A stretch of 45,475 bases of DNA from Eubacterium sp. (GCA_017459675.1 JAFUCM010000015.1:1-45475); one strand, 5' to 3'. Positions 27,889-35,725 are shown, numbered from the stretch's first letter. Numbers and translations: made by a program. The notes: a model not told the origin generated them from the letters alone.

Positions 27889-28794
27889 ATGAATAAGAAA
27901 AAAAGAAGAAGCAGCACCCGCTCAACGATCATCCTGTTCGTGATCCTGCTGGCCGGGATTGCGATCCTTCTCTATCCGACATTTTCTAACTGGTGGAACA
28001 ATTTCCATCAGACGCGCGCGATTGCAGGCTACGTAGAGGCGGTAGCCAACATGGACGCGGAAGAATACGAGCGGATGTGGAATGATGCGGTGGAATACAA
28101 CAAAGCACTGTTGTCCAAGTCCAACCGCTACAATATGACAGATGAACAGCGCAAGGAATATGAATCTGTCCTTGACGTAACCGGTACCGGCATCATGGGA
28201 TACATTGAGATCCCGTCGATCGATGTCAGCCTGCCGATCTACCACGGAACAAATGAATCCGTCCTGCAGATCGCGATCGGCCACATCGAGAGTTCGTCCC
28301 TTCCGGTCGGCGGAATCGGCACGCACTGTGTCATTTCCGGACACAGAGGTCTTCCTTCCGCAAAGCTGTTCACCGATATTGACCAGCTGCAGAACGGCGA
28401 CAGGTTCATGATTCAGGTACTGGACAGAACACTGACCTACGAAGTGGATCAGGTCCGTATCGTCCTGCCGAGTGAACTGCAGGATCTGGAGATCGATCCC
28501 AATCAGGACTACTGCACACTGGTTACCTGTACGCCGTACGGCGTCAACACACACCGTCTGCTCGTGCGCGGACACCGCGTCGAGAATGAAAAAGGGCAGG
28601 CGAACGTAACAGCAGAAGCCATTCAGTTTGAGCCGGTCATCATGGCACCGCTCATCGCAGCTCCGCTGCTGCTGATCCTGATTATCTGGCTGTTCATTTA
28701 CACCGGCAAGCGCGCAAAACACAAAGATGCGCTGCGGGAGCAGCGGGAACGCATGCTGGACGAAGAAGAAATTAATGAAATGAAAAAACATTAA
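27889..28794 (+). CDS. Class C-like (pilus-type) sortase
   Basis: Membrane transpeptidase of 301 residues that joins sorting-signal proteins to each other or to the wall. The N-terminal membrane helix (about 14-32) and a second, C-terminal helix (about 250-272) are the usual class C layout. The catalytic triad is visible: His152 in SGHRG, Cys214 in TLVTCTPYG and Arg227 in LLVRGHR. The segment before the core (AVEYNKALL; TGIMGYIEIPSIDVSLPIYHG) is class C-like, but I do not see the DP(F/W/Y) lid motif often present in that class. The ATG at 27889 lacks a Shine-Dalgarno; a 67-codon frame from a GTG at 27689 overlaps it by ATGA but would start almost at the transcription start, so I do not treat it as a gene. 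The likely substrate nearby is the VRTGD protein at 31425. Confidence 0.92.
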   Translation: MNKKKRRSSTRSTIILFVILLAGIAILLYPTFSNWWNNFHQTRAIAGYVEAVANMDAEEYERMWNDAVEYNKALLSKSNRYNMTDEQRKEYESVLDVTGTGIMGYIEIPSIDVSLPIYHGTNESVLQIAIGHIESSSLPVGGIGTHCVISGHRGLPSAKLFTDIDQLQNGDRFMIQVLDRTLTYEVDQVRIVLPSELQDLEIDPNQDYCTLVTCTPYGVNTHRLLVRGHRVENEKGQANVTAEAIQFEPVIMAPLIAAPLLLILIIWLFIYTGKRAKHKDALREQRERMLDEEEINEMKKH

Positions 28795-28890
28795 TTGATA
28801 GATGCAGCACAAAGGAAGGAACCCGATGTCGAATCTGTGTATCGCGCAGAAAGGGAACCGTAGTTTCTCAATAAAAAGAGAGGTACGCAT

Positions 28891-30105
28891 ATGAAACTAA
28901 AAAGATTAACCGGTAAGAGAAAAACAGGGAAAGGACGTATCGCTGCCGTGCTTGCGCTGGCGGTGCTGCTTGGAGCAGCGCCGGCAATTAAGACGCAGGC
29001 AGTAGATCTGACTGGTTCCATTCAGGTAAATAAACCGGATGTAAAGGAAGATGGAACTTTTACAGAATTGAAAGATCTGGATGTAAGCGTGGATTATTAT
29101 CTTGTCGCAAAGGCAAAAGGTCTTGAAGGATATGATGCCTATGAGTTCGTTTGGAAGGATGAAGAGGCAGCGTGGACGAGTCCTTTTATTGACCTGGAAA
29201 CAGAGTGGGAAAAAGCACTTGAAGATGAAACTGTGACAAGTGAAGAAGTAAGTGGGTTCACGCAGAAATTAGCAGATAAAGTTCTTGCTACTGTTCCGGC
29301 ATATATGTCGGGCGATACAGCTGGTGCATCATTTGCAACACCTGTTACTGGCAAATTGGGTGAACAAGTAAAACTGGATCCAACAGGACTGTATCTGGCC
29401 ATTGCACATGGGGACCTTGAAGATTATAAAGGCGTTCCGGCAGAAGGCGAAGTAGAGCAGTTATTTACAGTCGCAGAAAGCGCAACAAAATTATATGAAT
29501 TCCTGCCAATGCTTATATCTGTTCCGACTCGTGATGATCCGGAAAGAATTGAGGATGCAGTATCTATTTTAGGACAGAGTTATCCGATCGAAATAGGAAA
29601 CACTGCTGCGGACGCAGGTGATTGGGTCAATGATGTTGAGATGACAGCTAAGGTCGGAGAAAAAGACAGAGTTGGAAATCTGACAATTACGAAGAATCTT
29701 CCTACGTATAAGACAAAAGAAGGAAAAGTTATCCCGGCAACATTCGTTTTCAATATTAAAGCAACTTATAATGGGAAAACAGTATATAAGAATGTTGATT
29801 CACTGAAGTTTGATGGAACAAAAACATCTGATACGATTGAAATAAAAGATCTTCCGATTGGTTCAGTAGTAACAGTGAAAGAGCTGTACACTGGTGGCGG
29901 AAATTATACACTGGATACTGACAATGACTTGGAAATTTTAATTGACAAAGAAGAAACAACTGCAGAATTCACAAATATTCCAGGAAATTCTTCTCATGGA
30001 GGCGGATCTGTTAAGAACAGCTTCTCAATGGGTGAGATTCATTGGAATACGCCGGAGCAAGATTATGCTAATGAAGAAGGATCTGCATCAACTAAGACAG
30101 AGTAA
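28891..30105 (+). CDS. Secreted pilin-like protein without sorting signal
   Basis: A 404-residue exported protein, start set by GAGAGG at 28878-28883. A signal peptide covers about residues 1-37 (basic MKLKRLTGKRKTGKGR, hydrophobic core AAVLALAVLLGAAP, ending TQAVD). The body has pilin-like blocks (LDVSVDYYLVAKAKG; LDPTGLYLAIAHGDLEDYKG) and a C-terminal prealbumin-like domain (about 265-360; VGNLTITKNLPTY, IEIKDLPIGSVVTVKELY) of the type found in Gram-positive pilins. No LPXTG, no hydrophobic C-terminal helix and no charged tail are present, so it cannot be a conventional sortase substrate. It may be assembled non-covalently or as a fibre with the TasA-like proteins that follow. The gene is third from the sortase promoter and followed by the next gene at 20 bases. 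Confidence 0.78.
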   Translation: MKLKRLTGKRKTGKGRIAAVLALAVLLGAAPAIKTQAVDLTGSIQVNKPDVKEDGTFTELKDLDVSVDYYLVAKAKGLEGYDAYEFVWKDEEAAWTSPFIDLETEWEKALEDETVTSEEVSGFTQKLADKVLATVPAYMSGDTAGASFATPVTGKLGEQVKLDPTGLYLAIAHGDLEDYKGVPAEGEVEQLFTVAESATKLYEFLPMLISVPTRDDPERIEDAVSILGQSYPIEIGNTAADAGDWVNDVEMTAKVGEKDRVGNLTITKNLPTYKTKEGKVIPATFVFNIKATYNGKTVYKNVDSLKFDGTKTSDTIEIKDLPIGSVVTVKELYTGGGNYTLDTDNDLEILIDKEETTAEFTNIPGNSSHGGGSVKNSFSMGEIHWNTPEQDYANEEGSASTKTE

Positions 30106-30124
30106 AAAGGAGGCATGAGCGAAA

Positions 30125-30607
30125 ATGAAAAAATATTTATCCAAACTGCTCTTGGTCGCTGCAATTCTGTCGATTGTTGCAGTGGGCGTTGGAGAGGCCA
30201 GTGCATATTTTACGACATATGCGGAAGCATCCGGTGGGACTACTATTAATCTTGGTGATAAAACTAAGATTGAAGAGAAAATGGATGGTAAAGATAAGGT
30301 CGTTACGATTATTAATGATGCGAACTCTGATCAGCCTGTTTACGTTCGTGTAAAGGCATTTGGTCCGGAAGGGATTCCGCTTTCCTATGAGGGATCCGAT
30401 TCTTCGTGGGTTCAGGATGGAGATTACTGGTATTATCGTGATGCAAATGGTGACAAGGCGCTTGAACCAGGTGAGACAACGCCGGAGTTTAGAGTTCATA
30501 TTGAATTTCCTGAGGAGACTCCGGATGCAGAAGATTTCAATGTTATTGTAGTGTATGAAACCACATTGTCTGACTGGGACGGTGATATTATCACGTCGCA
30601 ATCGTAA
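30125..30607 (+). CDS. Small TasA/SipW-type secreted protein 1
   Basis: A 160-residue exported protein. The N-terminus is a SipW-type signal peptide: hydrophobic core LLLVAAILSIVAVGVG, then EASAYFTTYAEASGG, in which an AYF motif follows the likely cut after ASA. The mature part begins with a TasA-like short strand (TTINLGDKTKIEEK) and a beta-rich body (VYVRVKAFGPEGIPL). AAGGAGG at 30107-30113 lies 11 bases before the ATG. Proteins of this kind are the subunits of biofilm matrix fibres in Bacillus; here the protein is much shorter than TasA. The SipW-like peptidase at 33559 is the expected processing enzyme. Confidence 0.8.
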   Translation: MKKYLSKLLLVAAILSIVAVGVGEASAYFTTYAEASGGTTINLGDKTKIEEKMDGKDKVVTIINDANSDQPVYVRVKAFGPEGIPLSYEGSDSSWVQDGDYWYYRDANGDKALEPGETTPEFRVHIEFPEETPDAEDFNVIVVYETTLSDWDGDIITSQS

Positions 30608-30622
30608 AGGAGGTGCGGAATA

Positions 30623-31411
30623 ATGAAAAAGAAAAATAGTTGGTTCCGGTCTCCTGTAATAACTGTTGTGGCATTTGCTTTAGCAGCAGTGTTGCTGACA
30701 TTATCTGGAATCGGAACAGCACGCGCAGCACTCACATATTTTTCTGAAACGTATCGGTCAAGGGTGCAGTTGAATAATATTGGTGTTTCTCTCGTTGAAA
30801 ATGATAAGGTAGTATCACATCGTGATTATAACAGCGGAGACTGGGATCAGGAAGTTCCGGGCAAACTACTTGCAAACATGCTTGGCGAAAATGAGAGTTT
30901 ACGTCTTGATAAGGAGTATAAGGAAGAACTTAAAGTTCGGAATACTGGTATATCAACAAGTGAAAATACCGCAATTGATGAATATGTAAGAGTGACAATA
31001 TATAAGTATTGGCTTAAAAACGGGAAAAACCTGGATTCATTATCCCCGGATTTGATTGAGTTAAATCTTACAAATATAGGGTCTGCGTGGGTTGAGGATA
31101 CCGCTGCTAAGACAAAGGATAGAACGGTACTTTACTATACAAGTGTGTTGCCTGCAGGTGGAGAAACACCGTTATTTGCAGACAAGGTTTCTATCAATAA
31201 AGAAGTCGCTAAGTATGTTTCTACAAGAGAAGAAAAGAATGAAGAAAGCGGCGTGACAACGATCTATACAACATATGAGTATGACGGTATACAGTTCGTT
31301 TTGGAAGCAAAAGTAGATGCAGTTCAGGATCACAACGCAGAAGATGCAATTCTCAGTGCATGGGGAAGAAGCGTTAGAATTGAAAGCGATGGTTCACTTA
31401 GTCTGAGATGA
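30623..31411 (+). CDS. TasA/SipW-type secreted protein 2
   Basis: A 262-residue exported protein, 15 bases after the previous stop, with AAAGGAGGTG as ribosome site. The signal peptide has a core AFALAAVLLTLSGIG, then TARAALTYFSETYRS, resembling the SipW-type ALTYF cut region. The mature protein has a TasA-like pattern: N-terminal strands with NIGVSLVEND, then a charged body with LKVRNTGISTSENTAIDEYVR and VRVTIYKYWLKNGK. It is not a canonical TasA, and its role as a fibre subunit is inferred from its signal peptide and its position between the pilin-like protein and the peptidase. Confidence 0.76.
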   Translation: MKKKNSWFRSPVITVVAFALAAVLLTLSGIGTARAALTYFSETYRSRVQLNNIGVSLVENDKVVSHRDYNSGDWDQEVPGKLLANMLGENESLRLDKEYKEELKVRNTGISTSENTAIDEYVRVTIYKYWLKNGKNLDSLSPDLIELNLTNIGSAWVEDTAAKTKDRTVLYYTSVLPAGGETPLFADKVSINKEVAKYVSTREEKNEESGVTTIYTTYEYDGIQFVLEAKVDAVQDHNAEDAILSAWGRSVRIESDGSLSLR

Positions 31412-31424
31412 AAAGAGGCAGAGT

Positions 31425-32273
31425 ATGAAAAAGAATAATTTTAAATCCCTGCTTCTGGCAGGACTGATGATGGTATGTTTGCTTTTGACTGGCATTCCGG
31501 CATATTCTGTAGCTGCTGATGAGCCGTTACAAGGAAATCCGAATTGGAGCGTTAAATTTACAAAAGCAAACAAGATGGAAAGCAATTTCAAAACTTCTGA
31601 TATTGATGATGTAATCAGAGGTATGCAGCCAGGTGACAGTGCGATTCTTAAGATTAAGGTCACCAATGAAAATGCACAAACAACAGCATGGTATTTGGAA
31701 AATAAAGTTATAAGCACTCTTGTAGAAGATAGAATTAACAATGCAGGTGGTGCATACACATATAAGTTGACTTATACGAACTCCAATGGAGCTGAAACTG
31801 TTTTGTTCACTTCAGAGACTGTAGGCGGTGATGCCGATAGTGTTTCAGATGAAGGATTAAAAGAAGCCACTAATAACATGGGTGAAGACGATTGGCTTTA
31901 TCTGGATGAACTGGAAACTAATGAAAGCGGACAAGTTACCTTGGAAGTTGGGCTGGATGGTGAGACACAGGGTAATGCTTATCAGGATACCCTTGCTGAC
32001 TTAACAATGAACTTTGCAGTAGAACTTGTGGAGCCAACACAGGTAACACCGACTCCGACACCTGGCACCAGAAGAACAACGACAGTACCGACAACACCGC
32101 GTACGTCAGTTCGTACAGGTGATGAGAGTACACCGGTTCTCTATCTGGTTCTCATGGGAGTTGCCGGGATTCTGATGCTGATCATCGCAATTATGAGCAT
32201 GCGTGCCCGCAAGCAGGCAAAAGTCGAGACAACGAATTCGAACATTGATAAAAGAAGAAGGGAGGGGCGCTGA
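31425..32273 (+). CDS. Wall/membrane protein with VRTGD sorting motif
   Basis: A 282-residue exported protein. The signal peptide ends near residue 31 (YSVAAD). The mature domain is TasA-like in pattern (WSVKFTKANKMESNF; ILKIKVTNENAQTTAWYLENK). A Thr/Pro stalk (residues about 208-228, TPTPTPGTRRTTTVP) leads to VRTGD at 229-233, a hydrophobic helix (about 238-258) and a basic tail. VxTGD is a known variant of the sortase motif in Firmicutes, so this is the best candidate substrate for the sortase at 27889. It probably anchors the neighbouring fibre subunits to the wall. The start follows AGAGGCAGAGT at 31413-31423. Confidence 0.82.
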   Translation: MKKNNFKSLLLAGLMMVCLLLTGIPAYSVAADEPLQGNPNWSVKFTKANKMESNFKTSDIDDVIRGMQPGDSAILKIKVTNENAQTTAWYLENKVISTLVEDRINNAGGAYTYKLTYTNSNGAETVLFTSETVGGDADSVSDEGLKEATNNMGEDDWLYLDELETNESGQVTLEVGLDGETQGNAYQDTLADLTMNFAVELVEPTQVTPTPTPGTRRTTTVPTTPRTSVRTGDESTPVLYLVLMGVAGILMLIIAIMSMRARKQAKVETTNSNIDKRRREGR

Positions 32274-33485
32274 ATGAAAAAACAGGTACGGTTCCTTCTT
32301 CGGAATCAAAAAAGGAGAATCGGTTTATTGCTTGTACTTTGCATGTTAAGCACATTGCTCTGCGGAACGGTGTTTACTTATGCAGCTGAAGAAACTCAGT
32401 ACAAATACACAGTTCGGTTTTTAGCGGGTGATAAAGGTACGTTTTCTGATGATGGTAGTACAGTGAAGGTGTACACTGTTGATCCATCTGATCCAAGTAC
32501 GAATCCCACCTTTTCACAAAGTATGGTAACTCCAAAAGATGGAAAGTACTATGTTAAAGGAATCCGTGAAGCCGGAATGGATAACAGTTATGCAGATTAT
32601 TCTGCACCGACCATCAAAAAAGATACAGACTTTGTGGTTGCATATGGTATAAGGGGTAAATCTGTTGAGTACACTGTAGAATATGTCGATGAAGATGGAA
32701 CTGAGTTAGCACCTTCTGAAACCTATTATGGAAATGAAGGAGACCGTCCTTTTGTAGCATATAAGTATATTGAAGGATATTTTCCGGATGCATATAATAG
32801 AACACAGACATTAAGATCGAACTCTGCTGAAAATGTATTCAGATTTACATATCAGCCTAATCCGACAGAAGAGGTTGAACAGCCGACACAGCAGAATACA
32901 CCTGAACAGCAGACCGGTACAACAACCACAACAACTACAACCACGACTGGTGGAACAGCCGGAACTGCAGGAACAGCAGGCGGAGCAGCTGCAGCAGGCG
33001 GTACAGCCGGAGCAGCAGCCGGAGCAGCCGGAGCAGCCGGAACAGCTGGTGGAGCGGCAGCCGGAGCTGCCGGTGGAGCAGCAGCGGGAGCAGCTGGTGG
33101 AGCAGCGGCAGGAGCAGCTGGAGCTGAAGAAGGAAACCTTCCGGCAACACCACAGGCAGTACCTGAGGTAATTGATCAGGATATGCCGACAGCAGAGAAT
33201 CCGGGCGCGACTTCTGACGGCAGCACAGCAGAATCCGGTAGCGATGCATCTGCATCCTCTGCGGGTCCGACAACGGAGACTATCACAGAAGGTCAGACAC
33301 CACGCGCAGGTCTGTCCGGCGGCGCGATTGCAGGTATTGTAGTTGCGATCGCAGCGGCAGCGGCAGCAGCACTGTTTGGCGGACGTTATGCACTCAATAA
33401 GAAACGTGCAAATGACGCGGCATCTTCAACAGGTTCCGATACTTACAAGTTTGATGATGACGGAAATCTGAAGAAGAAAGACTAA
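32274..33485 (+). CDS. MucBP-domain surface protein with Gly/Ala-rich stalk
   Basis: A 403-residue protein starting at the base after the previous stop (TGAATG); GGGAGGGG at 32262-32269 is the ribosome site. The signal peptide ends near residue 39 (TYAAEE). A MucBP-type domain (about 132-196; VEYTVEYVDEDGTELA, GYFPDAYNRTQ) is known for binding mucin-type glycans. A poly-Thr tract and a Gly/Ala stalk (about 220-285) follow. The C-terminus has LSGGAIAGIVVAIAAAAAAALFGG, a membrane helix, then a charged tail of 33 residues. The tail is longer than in sorting signals and there is no LPXTG (only LPATP inside the stalk), so a membrane anchor is likelier than a wall anchor. A role in mucus binding is inferred. 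Confidence 0.82.
   Translation: MKKQVRFLLRNQKRRIGLLLVLCMLSTLLCGTVFTYAAEETQYKYTVRFLAGDKGTFSDDGSTVKVYTVDPSDPSTNPTFSQSMVTPKDGKYYVKGIREAGMDNSYADYSAPTIKKDTDFVVAYGIRGKSVEYTVEYVDEDGTELAPSETYYGNEGDRPFVAYKYIEGYFPDAYNRTQTLRSNSAENVFRFTYQPNPTEEVEQPTQQNTPEQQTGTTTTTTTTTTGGTAGTAGTAGGAAAAGGTAGAAAGAAGAAGTAGGAAAGAAGGAAAGAAGGAAAGAAGAEEGNLPATPQAVPEVIDQDMPTAENPGATSDGSTAESGSDASASSAGPTTETITEGQTPRAGLSGGAIAGIVVAIAAAAAAALFGGRYALNKKRANDAASSTGSDTYKFDDDGNLKKKD
33048..33119 (+). repeat. Tandem 24-bp repeats in Gly/Ala stalk
   Basis: Three adjacent 24-bp units (33048-33071, 33072-33095, 33096-33119), each encoding GGAAAGAA with mostly third-base differences. They sit in a wider Gly/Ala tract from about 32949 to 33125. Slippage would change the stalk length in frame by eight residues at a time. 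Confidence 0.87.
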
Positions 33486-33509
33486 AGATTCATACCAGGA
33501 GTAGTAACA

Positions 33510-33542
33510 CAGCCGTACAGAGTCATAGATTCTGTACGGCTG
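33510..33542 (+). promoter_or_regulatory. Intercistronic hairpin before sipW-like gene
   Basis: A perfect 12-bp stem, CAGCCGTACAGA (33510-33521) with TCTGTACGGCTG (33531-33542), loop of 9 bases. No T-run follows, so it is not a standard terminator. It ends 16 bases before the peptidase ATG, which has no good Shine-Dalgarno. It may modulate translation or mRNA processing of the peptidase gene. Confidence 0.7.
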
Positions 33543-33558
33543 CTGTGAAAATAAGCTT

Positions 33559-34110
33559 ATGGCAAAGAATAAAGCAAAAAAAGACAAGCGGCGGACGGCG
33601 TCGGTCATCTGTCGCCTTTTTGGCTTCGGAATTCTGATTTTAGTTATCGGCGCACTTTTGCCAATTACATTACCACAATTCATGGGATATGAAGTATTTA
33701 ATGTGATTAGTGGAAGTATGGAACCTGAAATTCCTGTTGGCAGTGCAGCATATGTTAAGGCGGTAGATCCAAGAGATATAGAAAGCGATGATATAATTGC
33801 CTTTATGAGTGGGGGCACAGTAATCACACATCGCGTAATAGATAATTATCAGATCAATAAAACGCTCACAACCAAAGGCGATGCCAACGCGCAGGAGGAT
33901 CTCGGCGAGGTTCCATATGATAATGTAATCGGAAAGGTCGTAAAGCACGTTCCTTATCTCGGCCAGCTGATGTGGGTTCTTTCCAGTAATGTCGGCAAGA
34001 TGCTGATGATGATACTGGCGCTGTGCGGCGCATTGCTGAATATCCTAGCTTCGCGTCTGAAAGGTCAGTGGAAAGATGATCAGCAGGCCCTGAAGCAGCA
34101 GCAGAGATAA
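33559..34110 (+). CDS. SipW-like signal peptidase I
   Basis: Membrane-bound signal peptidase of 183 residues. It has an N-terminal membrane helix (about 17-40) and a C-terminal helix (about 143-163). The catalytic serine is Ser53 in ISGSMEPE. The second catalytic residue is His91 in VITHRVI, in place of the lysine of ordinary bacterial type I peptidases. This Ser-His type is the ER/SipW class that cleaves signal peptides of TasA-like proteins. TKGDAN and D114 fit the conserved acidic box. Its place at the end of a block of SipW-type substrates shows the partnership. The ATG has no clear ribosome site, so translation may depend on the upstream hairpin or coupling. Confidence 0.92.
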   Translation: MAKNKAKKDKRRTASVICRLFGFGILILVIGALLPITLPQFMGYEVFNVISGSMEPEIPVGSAAYVKAVDPRDIESDDIIAFMSGGTVITHRVIDNYQINKTLTTKGDANAQEDLGEVPYDNVIGKVVKHVPYLGQLMWVLSSNVGKMLMMILALCGALLNILASRLKGQWKDDQQALKQQQR

Positions 34111-34128
34111 TAAGATGAAATGATATGA

Positions 34129-34159
34129 CAGACTCATGGCGGCATGAGTCTGTTTTTTT
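34129..34159 (+). terminator. Terminator of sortase/SipW block
   Basis: Perfect stem CAGACTCATG (34129-34138) with CATGAGTCTG (34143-34152), loop GCGG, followed by seven T. It closes the transcript 18 bases after the peptidase stop. Confidence 0.92.
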
Positions 34160-34168
34160 AAATGCTGT

Positions 34169-34414
34169 TTGGACGTGAAGAATCTCAAGGGTTTTCTTAC
34201 TTCTCATAAGGCGGAGGTAAAAGAGATGTTTGCTTTGGAATATCACGACGAAATAACCAGAAGAGATCTCAGAAATCAGGGAAGTAATGATCTGGCCGAT
34301 ATTCTATCCAGGTTAAAACGTGATGGACGAATGGAAGAATTTGAACGGGCGCTTGTTGATGAGAAATATCGTAACAAATTGCTCGAAACTGATTATCCGG
34401 AAGAAGGAAAGTAG
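34169..34414 (+). pseudogene. Rpn-family (PD-(D/E)XK nuclease/transposase-like) C-terminal remnant
   Basis: An 81-codon frame opening at a TTG at 34169, with no ribosome site there. The residues GFLTSHKAEVKEMFALEYHDEI and then LADILSRLKRDGRMEEF followed by KLLETDY match the C-terminal tail of Rpn-family proteins. The nuclease domain is missing, so this is a fragment. An internal ATG at 34226 has GGAGGT at 34213-34218, so a 62-residue peptide could still be made, but the site lies inside the conserved coding sequence and may be chance. Confidence 0.55.
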
Positions 34415-34440
34415 AATCATCTGAATATGAGCATATTGTG

Positions 34441-34476
34441 GAGACTGCTGTGCCTGATAAATGGTGCGGCAGTCTC
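34441..34476 (+). terminator. Hairpin after Rpn remnant, weak terminator
   Basis: A 14-bp stem including G-U pairs (34441-34454 with 34463-34476), loop of 8 bases, followed by ATTCTGT. The T-run is poor. Confidence 0.5.
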
Positions 34477-34579
34477 ATTCTGTAATGAGTGAACTATCAT
34501 TTTGATACTCAATAAGAGAATGAAAATTTGTCGCATGAATTGTCAGTAAAAATGTTAATTTTTATGGCAGTAGTCGTGA

Positions 34580-35725
34580 ATGTTAGTATATAATAAAGCT
34601 ATGTGTAACAGAATTATCGACAATTTCATATGTAAAAGGATTTGTCTGGTCCTGCTGACGGTTGCGCTTGCACTCTCGCTGTTTGCATGTGGAAACAGTC
34701 AGGAGGCTGATGCTGCGTCGGACAGTGCGGCGAATGCAGTCTCATCCGCAGGCGCGGCGATTTCTTCTGCAGGCAATCCGCAGAAAGCAATTCTGGGATT
34801 TGGCGGTTCGAAATCGAATTCGTCGGGTTCGTCTGATTCATCGAAATCCCCTGCGGGCAGCAATGCTTCCGCAGGAAAGAGTTCTGCGGGTGCGTCGTCT
34901 GCGCCGGCAGAGCCGGAATCGAAATACGAGATTCCGCCGTTCCGCGGTGTGGAATTTCATGAGGATGCGGCAGAAGGAAATGGATTTGTTTCGCTTGATT
35001 TATCAACCATCGAGAAAGGGTATTTCGGCCTGCTCTGCAAGACGGATAAACAGATGCTTTTCCAGGTGATCAAGGATGATGCGACCTATAATTATGCCGT
35101 GATCAACGGAGAGGAGATGTTTTTCCCGCTGCAGCTGGGCGACGGGCATTATACCTTCCGCGTGATGGAAAATATCGAGGGCAACAAATATCTGGAATAT
35201 TATAAGTCGGAAGCGGATGTAACGATTGCCGATCCGCTGGACCCGTTCCTGCGGCCGAATACCTACTCGAATTACACGGAGGATTCGGAATGTGCGAAGA
35301 AGGCGAAGGATTTCGCGGAAAATTCTGCAGATGTCGAGGAGTTTATTGAGCAGATTTACGACTATGTCTGTGACAACATCAAGTATGACAGAGAGCTGGC
35401 CGAAAATGTACAGTCAGGGTATTTGCCGGATCCAGATAATACCATGGCAACGAAGAAAGGCATCTGTCTGGACTATGCCAGTCTTGCGGCCGCGATGCTG
35501 CGCAGCCAGGGCGTGCCGACCAAGATTATTTTCGGCTATGTCGCGCCAAACGATGTGTATCACGCCTGGAATAAATTTTACACAGAGGAAGGCGGCTGGA
35601 CTCTGGTCGAATTCAAGGTGGTTGGGAAAGACTGGAACAGAATTGACCTGACGTTCTCGGCCAACGGCGCCGACAATGATTACATCGGCGATGGATCGAA
35701 TTACTTAGAGGTGTACACGTATTGA
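34580..35725 (+). CDS. Transglutaminase-fold lipoprotein
   Basis: A 381-residue exported lipoprotein. The lipobox LSLFAC with Cys37 follows a hydrophobic stretch (CLVLLTVALAL). A Ser/Ala/Gly-rich linker (about 45-115) leads to a beta-rich domain and then a transglutaminase-like core: Cys296 in KKGICLDYAS, His328 in YHAWNKFY and Asp356 in RIDLTF, a plausible catalytic triad. The fold includes protein-crosslinking and peptidase enzymes; the reaction here is not known. The start is uncertain: TATAAT at 34589-34594 lies inside the first codons, so a start at the ATG at 34601 or beyond is possible. Only 66 bases separate it from the PilC-like gene, so it may head the pilus operon. Confidence 0.83.
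   Translation: MLVYNKAMCNRIIDNFICKRICLVLLTVALALSLFACGNSQEADAASDSAANAVSSAGAAISSAGNPQKAILGFGGSKSNSSGSSDSSKSPAGSNASAGKSSAGASSAPAEPESKYEIPPFRGVEFHEDAAEGNGFVSLDLSTIEKGYFGLLCKTDKQMLFQVIKDDATYNYAVINGEEMFFPLQLGDGHYTFRVMENIEGNKYLEYYKSEADVTIADPLDPFLRPNTYSNYTEDSECAKKAKDFAENSADVEEFIEQIYDYVCDNIKYDRELAENVQSGYLPDPDNTMATKKGICLDYASLAAAMLRSQGVPTKIIFGYVAPNDVYHAWNKFYTEEGGWTLVEFKVVGKDWNRIDLTFSANGADNDYIGDGSNYLEVYTY

Noticed and set aside
27689..27892. A 67-codon frame ending ATGA on the sortase start
   Set aside because: It would start 3 bases after the -10 (no leader) and is built of the GC-rich repeats, so coupling is unlikely.
27922..28890. A 322-codon reverse-strand frame opposite the sortase
   Set aside because: The forward frame has the full sortase triad and membrane helices; the reverse frame has none and no ribosome site.
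30115..30124. ATG at 30115 as alternative start of the first TasA-like gene
   Set aside because: Different reading frame and only 1 base after the Shine-Dalgarno; the product would be nonsense.
34589..34594. TATAAT as promoter of the transglutaminase lipoprotein gene
   Set aside because: It lies inside the first codons of the apparent gene and no -35 is found at 17 bases, so it is either chance or the gene starts at 34601; not annotated as a promoter.
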